A stretch of 64,000 nt of DNA from Anaeramoeba ignava (taxonomy: Eukaryota > Metamonada > Anaeramoebidae): NCBI GenBank assembly GCA_028826165.1, contig JAPDFW010000105.1:151468-215467 (forward strand), given 5' to 3'. Position 1 is the stretch's first letter. Each line of letters starts with the position of its first letter. Positions 56,301-64,000 of the stretch are shown here, one piece after another. A program made the position numbers and the translations under genes. The notes below the pieces were generated by a model. That model ran no database searches. It saw only the letters and a program-made list of their open reading frames with translations, and was not told the origin of the DNA.

Positions 56301-59300
56301 CAATATAATTCATCATTAGAATTCATTAAATTTCTTGTTTCTAAAGGAATTGATATTACTGCAAAAACTACTAATAAACAAACAACCTTACATTTTGTAT
56401 GCCAAAGAAATTCACCAATTGAAGTTATTGAATATTTAATTTCAAAAGGAATTGATATTAATGCAAAAACAGATAGAAATCAAACACCTTTACATTTCGC
56501 ATGTCAAAGTAATTCATCATTAGAACTTATTGAATATTTAATTTCCAAAGGAGCTGATATTAATGCCAAAACAAATCAAAAGTCAAAGTGTTTTACATTT
56601 AGCTTGCCAATATAATTCATCATTAGAACTTATTGAATATTTAATTTCCAAAGGAGTTGATATTAATTCCAAAACAAATTATGATCAAACAGTTTTACAT
56701 TATATTTGCCAATCAAATCCATCAATTGATATTATCAAATTTTTAATTTCCAAAGGAGTTGATATTAATGCCAAAACAAGTCAAAACCAAACTGCTTTAC
56801 ATTATTCTTGTCAATCTAATTCATCAATAGAAGTTATTGAATATTTAATTTCCAAAGGAATTGATATTCATGCCAAAACAAATCAAAACGAAACTGCTTT
56901 ACATTTTGCATGTCAATCTAATCCATCATTTGAAATTGTTGATTACTTAATTTCCAAAGGGATTGATGTTAATGAAAAAACAAATTATGGTCAAACACCT
57001 TTACATTTTGCATGCCAATCAAATGCTTCTCTTCAAATATTAGAACTATTAGTTTCTGAAGGAGCTGATATTAATGTCAAAACAAATTACAATCAAAGTG
57101 CTTTACATTTCGCATGTCAATCAAGCCCATCACTTGAAGTTATTGAATACTTAATTTCCAAAGGAGCTGATATTAATTCAAAAACAGATCAAAACGAAAC
57201 ACCTTTACATTATATATGTAGAAACAATCCATCATTAGAAATTATTAAATATTTAATTTCCAAAGGAGCTGATATTAATGCCAAAACAGATCAAAATCAA
57301 ACAATTTTACATTTTGCTTGTAATTACAACCCATCAATACAAATTATTGAATATTTAATTGAAAAAGGAATTGATATTAATGCAAGAACAAATCAAAATC
57401 AAACAGCTTTACATTTAGTTTGCCAATACAATCCATCAATATCAATTATTGAATATTTAATTTCCAAAGGAATTGATATTGATGCAAGAACAGATCAAAA
57501 CCAAACAGCTTTACATTATATTTGTCAAAACAATTCATCTCTTGATATTATTCAATATCTTGTTGAAAAAGGAGCTGATATTAATGCTAAAACAAATGAA
57601 AATCAAACAATTTTACATTATGTTTGTCAATACAACTCATCATTTGAAATTATTGAATATTTGATTGAAAAAGGAGCTGATATTAATGCCAAAACAAATC
57701 AAAATGAAACAGTTTTACATTTTGCATGTCATTACAATCCATCAATAGAAATTATTGAATTATTAATTTCCAAAGGAATTGATATTAATGCAAAAACAAA
57801 TAATGGTCAAACAGCTTTATATTACGCTTGTAATTACAATTCCTCAATCGAAATTATCAAATATCTTATTGAAAAAGGAGCTGATATTAATGCCAAAACA
57901 GATCAAAATCAAACAATTTTACACATACTTTCTCGATATCATCCATCATTAGAAACAATTGAATATTTGATTTCCAAAGGAATTGATATTAATGCTAAAA
58001 CAAATCAAAATCAAACAGTTTTACATTTTGTATGTCAAAACAATCCATCAATAGAAACAATTGAATATTTAATCGAAAAAGGAGCTGATATTAATATCAA
58101 AACAAATCAAAATGAAACTATTCTACATTATTCTTGCAGAAATAATCCATCTCTAGAAGTTATCAAATATTTGATTTACAAAGGAATTGATATTAATGAA
58201 AAAACAACTTATGGTCAAACACCTTTACATTATGCTTGTCAATACAATTCACCATTGAAATTATTGAATATTTAATTTCCAAAGGAGCTGATATTAATAT
58301 CAAAACAGATCAAAATGAAAATGTTTTACATTTTGCTTGCCAAAGTAATTCATCAATAAGTATTATTAAATTATTGATTTTCAAAGGAATTGATATTAAT
58401 GCAAAAACAAATCAAAACGAAACTGCTTTACATTTAGCATGTAGAAGTAATTCATCTTTTGGAATTATTAAATATCTTATTGAAAAAGGAATTGATATTA
58501 ATGCTAAATCAAATCAAAATGAAACTGCTCTTTCAATTTCAATTCAAAGAAATAATTTTAATACAGTTAAAATTTTATTACAAAATGAAGTAGATATTTA
58601 TGATTTACAAGAAAATGAAATTAAAAAAGAATTTATTGATTCATTTATTCAAATTTATTCACTTAATTATGATTTAAACAATTTATTAAATTCAAATGAT
58701 AATTTTTCAGATTTCACAATTAAATCAATTGATGGATTTAAATTTAAAATTCATAAATTAATTTTATTAACAAGATTTGATAATAATAATTTAATTTTAC
58801 AAAAATTTATTGATAATTGTTATCAAAAACCAAAGAAGAAATTAAATTTATTATTAATTTCATTTATACTGGATTTCCTGATTTTGAAAAAATTATTGAA
58901 ATATTAAATCAACAAATGAATAAAAATTTAAAAGAAAATGAAAACCAAAATCGAAATAGATATTATTGGGGAGTAAGAGAATTTAAAGAAGAAAAAAGAA
59001 TATTAAAAGAAATTGAAGAAAATGAAAATAAAATAAAAGAATTTTTTAAAGAAATTGGAATTGAAATTGAAAATAAAAAAAGAAGAAAAGGAATAATAAA
59101 TGATTTATCAAAATTATATCAACAAAATGAAACAAAAGATTTCATAATAATTTCAGAAGAAAAAGAAATTAAAGTTCATAAATTAATATTATTCACAAGA
59201 AGTGAATTATTTAAAGGAATGTTTTTAAGTGTTTCAGATTCATCAAATCAAGTTCATGATTATTCAAGAAAATCCAATGAATCAATTCAACAATTAATTT

Positions 59301-59422
59301 ATTTTCTTTATCATGATAAATTTGAAAAAGAAATTAGTGAATTTAATTCCAAAATTATTGAAGAAGTTGAAGAATTAAAAGATTTTTATCAATTAAATAA
59401 GAATTCAAAATTTTTCATTTAA
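53346..59422 (+). pseudogene. Ankyrin/dual-BTB array gene E, three frameshifts
   Basis: This is the most divergent array member at its start (MNIFEIISKKEISKLKEIKN) and the longest: about 49 ankyrin repeats and about 2025 aa if corrected. The repeat style leans to YLISKGADINAKTNQNQTVL, and two units have 35-36 residues (CQNKNNSLQIIEYL, CQNENNSSFEIIKYL). Breaks: +1 near 56581 (AATCAAAAGTCAAAG), -1 near 58256 (CCATTGAAATT for CCATTAGAAATT), -1 near 58828 (A-run before CCAAAGAAG). The last lies inside BTB segment 1. BTB segment 2 (DFIIISEEKEIKVHKLILFT) is intact to TAA at 59420-59422. The WIENKK linker is shortened to GIEIENKKRRKG. Confidence 0.8.
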
Positions 59423-59517
59423 AATTTAAAATTAAAAAATTAAAAAATTTAATTTGGAAAAGGTTTTATAATTTGTTTTAAAGTTTTTTTTTTTGAAAGA
59501 AAAAAAGAAAAAGAAGA

Positions 59518-61988
59518 TTATAATTTGGAATATTCAAGTTTAGTTTCAAGACCTTTAACATCACTAATCTTTCTTGCAGCTTTCATAAAATCTTCTTGAA
59601 TAGCGTAGTCTCTATCATCTCTTAAAGCGAACATACCAGCTTCAGTGCAAACATTTCTCAAGTCAGCGCCATTAAAACCATCAGTCAAACGAACAACAGC
59701 CTCATAATCAATTTCTCCATGCTTATTAAGAACAGAAGCATGAATTTTCAATATTTCAAGTCTTCCTTGTTCGTTTGGTAACGGAATTTCAATTTTCCTA
59801 TCTAATCTTCCTGGGCGTAATAAAGCTGGATCTAAAACGTCTGGTCGATTTGTTGCCATGATTATTTTCACTCTTTCCAATTTAGTAAATCCGTCAAGTT
59901 GATTTAGTAATTCCATCAATGTTCTTTGGATTTCTCGATCTGATGATGATCCATCTGAGTATCTTTTTCCTCCTATTGCATCGATTTCATCCATAAATAT
60001 TACGCATGGTTGATGATCTCGTGCGTATGCAAACATTTCTCTTATCATTCGTGAACTTTCTCCTATGTATTTATCTACTATGGAGCTTGATACTACTTTG
60101 AGAAAGTTTGCTTCGATTTGATTTGCTACTGCTCTTGCGAGTAGTGTCTTTTATATTTTATATAAATTTTTATATAAATTTTTATATAAATTTTAAATAT
60201 GAATTTTTATATAAATTTTAAATATGAATTTAATTATGAATTTAATTATGAATTATTTTGAATTTTGATTTGAGTTTTTATTTGAATTTTAATTATAAAT
60301 TTTATTTTAAATTTAATTATAAATTTAATTATGGATTTAGTTATAAATTTAATTATAAATTTTATTATAAATTTAATTATAAATTTAATTATAAATTTAA
60401 TTATAAATATAATTATAAATATAATTATAAATTTAATTATAAATTTTGTTATAAATTTTTAAATATGAATTTAATTATAGGTTTAATTATAAATTGTTTG
60501 AATTTAATTATAAATTTTGTTATAAATTTTGTTATAAATTTAATTATAAATTTTGTTTGAATTTTAATTATAAATTTAATTATAAATTTAATTATAAATT
60601 TAATTATAAATTTAATTATAAATTTTTATTATAAATTTAATTATAAATTTAATTATAAATTTGATTTAAATTTAATTATAAATTTTAATTGTTTTAAATT
60701 TAATTATAAATTTAATTATAAATTTAATTATAAAATATATATTTAAATTTTTATATAAATTATTTTAATTTTGATTTAAATTTTGATTTAAATTTAATTA
60801 TAAATTTAATTATAAATTTTGTTATAAATTTTAATTATAAATTTAATTATAAATTTTAGTTATAAATTTAATTATAAATTTAATTATAAATTTAATTATA
60901 AATTTAATTATAAATTTAATTATAAATTTAATTATAAATTTAATTATAAATTTAATTATAAATTTTTATATAAATTATTTGAATTTTGATTTAAATTTAA
61001 TTATAAATTTAATTATAAATATAATTATAAATTTAATTATAAATTTAATTATAAATTTAATTATAAATTTAATTATAAATTTATTTATAAATTTAATTAT
61101 AAATTTAATTATAAATTTAATTATAAATTTAATTATAAATTTAATTATAAATTTAATTATAAATTTAATTATAAATTTAATTATAAATTTAATTATAAAT
61201 TTAATTATAAATTTAATTATAAATTTAATTATAAATTTAATTATAAATTTTGTTATAAATTTAATTATAAATTTAGTTATAAATTTTGTTATAAATTTAA
61301 ATTATAAATTTAATTATAAATTTAATTATAAATTTTAATTATAAATTTTAATTATAAATTTAATTATAAATTTTGTTATAAATTTAATTATAAATTTTGT
61401 TATAAATTTTAATTTGAATTTTGATTTGGAAACAAAAAATACCTTTCCAGTACCAGGAGGACCATATAAAAGAACACCTTTAGGGGGTAAAATACCGACT
61501 CTATCGAAAATTTCAGGATTTTTCAAAGGCAACTCAACAACTTCTCTAAGTTCTCTAATTTGAGAAGAAAGACCACCGACGTCTGAATATTTAATCTGAC
61601 CAGGATCTTCATGGAGCATTTTAAAAACAAACGGGTCTACTTCCCGGGGTAGTGGACGCATGATTGTCATAGTCATCATATCGAGCGCAACGCGTGTTCC
61701 CAGTTCAAGTTCGCTTTTGTCTACGCGGTTACGACACCCCACAACATACCGCGGCCCAGTGGATGACTTTACTATATATCTATCCTCGTCAAGTCGCCGC
61801 AGCACATGCCCAATTATCTGCCCCACGCTCTGGAGATTCTTTAAATCTCTTTCGCTTTTTTCATATTCGTTGTTTTGTTTATTTACTTCTTTTCGTTGAT
61901 CTTTTACTCGATCTTCCATTCGTTCATGTTCGATTAATAGCTTTCGATATCTTTCTAATACTTGATTTCTTCTTTGATTTTCATTCAT
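59518..61988 (-). CDS. RPT4: 26S proteasome regulatory ATPase Rpt4 (PSMC6)
   Basis: Two exons (61988-61443 and 60147-59518) encode 391 aa, the normal family length. Intron 60148-61442 (GTATTT...AAG, 1295 nt) falls exactly after the Walker A lysine: [10 protein letters not shown] joins [20 protein letters not shown]. Other landmarks: N-terminal coiled coil ([20 protein letters not shown]), OB region ([40 protein letters not shown]), [20 protein letters not shown], Walker [13 protein letters not shown], arginine fingers in [20 protein letters not shown], and sensor [16 protein letters not shown] and GPRYVVGCR identify Rpt4 rather than the other five ATPases. It is part of the heterohexamer that unfolds ubiquitinated proteins. 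Exon 1 has an unusually GC-rich stretch at 61640-61830. Confidence 0.96.
60148..61442 (-). repeat. Rpt4 intron of AATTTAATTATAAATT repeats
   Basis: The intron is built of ATAAATTTAATT 12-mers, very regular between about 61000 and 61240, with GTTATAAATTTT and TATATAAATTTTTA variants. No coding potential. Confidence 0.9.
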
Positions 61989-62059
61989 TTTGTTTTTATT
62001 TTTATTTTTAAAAAATGAAAAATGAAAAATGAAAAATGAAAAATGAAAAATAAAAAATG

Positions 62060-62850
62060 AAAAATAAAAAATGGAAATAGATTTAATTTAATTTAATCTT
62101 TAATTTATAAATTAATTTAAAAATATAATTTAATATTTAATTTTATTATTAAAATAATAATTTAATGTTTTATATTTAAATATTTTATTATTTAAATATT
62201 TAACATATAAATATAAAAAATGGAAATAGATTTAATTTAATATTTAATTTATAAATTAATTTAAAAATATAATTTAATATTTAATTTTATGTTTAAAATA
62301 ATAATTTATTGTTTTAAATTTAAATATTTTATTATCTAAATATTTAACATAAAAATATAAAAAATGGAAATAGATTTAATTTAATGTTTTAATTTAATAT
62401 TTAATTTAAATACAATTTAATATGTTTAAAATAATTTATTGTTTTAGATTTAAATATTTTATTATTTAAATATTTAACATAAAAATATAAAAAATGGAAA
62501 TAGATTTAATTTAATATTTAATTTATAAATTAATTTAAAAATATAATTTAATATTTAATTTTATGTTTAAAATAATAATTTAATGTTTTAGATTTAAATA
62601 TTTTATTATTTAAATATTTAACATATAAATATAAAAAATGGAAATAGGTTTAATTTAATATTTAATTTATAAATTAATTTAAAAATATAATTTAATATTT
62701 AATTCCATTATTAAAATAATAATTTAATGTTTTAGATTTAAATATTTTATTATTTAAATATTTAACATATAAATATAAAAAATGAGAATAGATTTAATTT
62801 AATATTTAATTTATAAATTAATTTAAAAATATAAAATAAGAGAAAAATCA
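62060..62850. repeat. Six-copy ~130-149-bp tandem repeat upstream of Rpt4
   Basis: The unit starts at ATGGAAATAGATTTAATTT and recurs at 62071, 62220, 62364, 62494, 62639 and (as ATGAGAATAG) 62782. The interior alternates ATTTAAATATTTTATTATTT and similar words. It lies upstream of the Rpt4 start, just after a run of AAAATGAAAAATG leader units (61989-62060). Confidence 0.9.
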
Positions 62851-63240
62851 ATTAAAATTTATTATTAAAACTTATTAAAATTAAATTTTTATCTTTATTA
62901 AAATATTTCAATTTTTTTTTTGCAAGTTTATTAAATTATTGGGAATAATTTTATATTATTTTAAATAAAGAAAAATTGATATATTATATAAAATAGAATT
63001 AATTCTGAATTTAATTATTTAATATTCTTTATTCCATTTTTGAAATAAAGTTGATTAAAATATTTTATTAATTTTTTTAAAACAAAATTAAATTAAATTT
63101 AACAAATAAATATTGAAAAAAAAGAAATTGGATTATATTTAGGATCAATTTGTGATGATTAATTTAAAATTCCAACTTTAAAAAAATTAAAAAAAATTGA
63201 AAAAAAAAAGGGAAATTTTTCTTTTTGATCAAAAATTATT
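62851..63240. other. AT-rich spacer, no gene seen
   Basis: Irregular A/T sequence without long open frames or clear repeats. Confidence 0.5.
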
Positions 63241-63560
63241 TTATTTTTCTTTTTTTTTTTATTTTAAAAAAGTGGACTTTTTTGATATTTAAAAGAAAAT
63301 TATTTTATTTTTTTTCTTTTGTTTTTAATTATTTTTAGAAAAGTGGACTTTTTTAATATATAAAAGAAAATTATTTTATTTATTTGATTTTGTTTTTATT
63401 TATTTTTAGAAAAGTGGACTTTTTTGATCAAAAAAAGTTTTTTTCTTTTCTTTTCTTTTATTTTGATTTTAATTATTTTTTGAAAAGTGGACTTTTTTAA
63501 TATATAAAAGAAAATTATTTTATTTATTTGATTTTCATTTTTTTTTTATTTGATTTTTTT
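63241..63560. repeat. Four ~72-bp repeats with AAAAGTGGACTTTTTT
   Basis: The core AGTGGACTTTTTT occurs at 63271, 63341, 63413 and 63486. Cores are separated by ATATAAAAGAAAATTATTTTAT-type sequence, giving a period of 70-73 bp. The block ends about 40 bp before the ATG at 63597, so it may be the upstream control region of that gene. Confidence 0.8.
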
Positions 63561-63596
63561 AAAAAATTAATTTAAAACAAAAACAAAACAACTAAA

Positions 63597-64000
63597 ATGG
63601 AAAGTAATGAATTTCTTGAAATAATTAATTCAAGAAAAAACCAAAACAGAAAAGAATATGAAATAGAATTTCGATACATTTCAGAAATATTCCCAATTCA
63701 AAATTTAGAAACAATTACTTATGAAAATGCACTTATATTTTTTTCAAATAAAATTAAATTTAGACCAAATCAAATTAAATTTTTCATTCAAAAAATTCCA
63801 CTTTTAGAAAAAAGAACACTTTTAGAATCTATCGAAGATTGTATTAGGAAATTATCAGAAAAAGATAAAAAAATAAGTAAAAATCATTATATTATTGATA
63901 TTAAAGTAGATTCTGATATTTCGAAACAAAGAAGAAGAAGACAAGAACAAGAACAAAGAGAACAAGAAGAAAAAGAAGAAGAGAAGAAGAAGAAAGAAGA
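63597..64000 (+). CDS. Unrecognised charged protein, N-terminal part
   Basis: Open from ATG 63597 to the window edge (134 codons): ESNEFLEIINSRKNQNRKEY, then FRYISEIFPIQNLETITYEN, FFIQKIPLLEKRTLLESIED, HYIIDIKVDSDISKQ, and an Arg/Glu/Gln-rich helix (QRRRRQEQEQREQEEKEEEK). The first ~100 residues look folded; the tail is probably coiled coil. I do not recognise a family and no intron is evident. Confidence 0.65.
   Translation, partial: MESNEFLEIINSRKNQNRKEYEIEFRYISEIFPIQNLETITYENALIFFSNKIKFRPNQIKFFIQKIPLLEKRTLLESIEDCIRKLSEKDKKISKNHYIIDIKVDSDISKQRRRRQEQEQREQEEKEEEKKKKE

Noticed and set aside
25405-61442. NEMF and Rpt4 introns are both exactly 1295 nt by my boundaries
   Set aside because: Their repeat motifs differ and no shared sequence is seen; the equal length is most likely coincidence.
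1-64000. tRNA or rRNA genes
   Set aside because: Reading the few GC-containing stretches, I found no cloverleaf-like or rRNA-like sequence; the GC-richer parts are all explained by protein-coding exons. A covariance search would be decisive.
1-64000. Reassigned stop codons
   Set aside because: TAA, TAG (ALG14) and TGA (UBX gene) all terminate well-defined proteins at the expected length.

Overview
The window looks like nuclear DNA of a very AT-rich, intron-containing unicellular eukaryote. Evidence: spliced genes with GT-AG introns; eukaryote-specific housekeeping proteins (BCAS3, topoisomerase II, NEMF/Rqc2, Rab14, ALG14, proteasomal Rpt4, a UBX protein); Asn/Gln/Lys/Glu-rich proteins; and very short intergenic spacers. 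TAA is the usual stop, but the UBX gene ends in TGA and ALG14 in TAG, so the standard code applies. Large ankyrin-BTB and RCC1-BTB families with hexamer-repeat introns and spacers fit an amoeboid protist. Anaeramoeba is my best guess; this is an inference from style, not a database result.

Layout: 1-2060 (-) BCAS3-like WD40 protein running off the left edge; 2085-3895 a 12-copy ~152-bp satellite; 3960-7938 (+) an RCC1 / F-box / Arf-like fusion followed by a decayed partial duplicate of its Arf exon; 8291-10050 (+) an RCC1 protein with a dual-BTB tail, broken by two small frameshifts; 10316-10933 (-) a SelM/Sep15-like ER protein ending in KDEL but lacking the redox motif; 11395-14213 (-) a UBL-UAS-UBX p97 adaptor; 14409-19624 (-) DNA topoisomerase II; 20395-24606 (-) an ankyrin/dual-BTB protein; 25060-29626 (+) NEMF/Rqc2; 29972-31716 (+) an unrecognised basic/Asn-rich protein; 31837-34095 (+) an Asn/Gln-rich prion-like protein; 34676-35817 (-) Rab14-like GTPase with seven exons; 35961-36724 (+) ALG14; 36856-59422 (+) a head-to-tail array of five ankyrin/dual-BTB paralogues; 59518-61988 (-) proteasome ATPase Rpt4; 62060-63500 two more tandem-repeat blocks; 63597-64000 (+) start of an unknown charged protein.

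Three themes stand out. First, a dual-BTB C-terminal cassette is carried by both RCC1 and ankyrin scaffolds, and the ankyrin form has expanded to five tandem genes with about 12 to 49 repeats each. Several copies carry single-base indels. Second, introns are either about 60-190 nt or 441-1295 nt, and every long intron is filled by one private simple-sequence motif. Third, the start codons are preceded by a T-rich tract with repeated TTTTTCATTTTT units, a candidate core promoter. The housekeeping genes share protein quality control (UBX/p97, NEMF, Rpt4; possibly BTB and F-box ubiquitin-ligase adaptors) and secretory/endosomal function (ALG14, Rab14, SelM-like). I see no operon-like logic, and this clustering may be chance.
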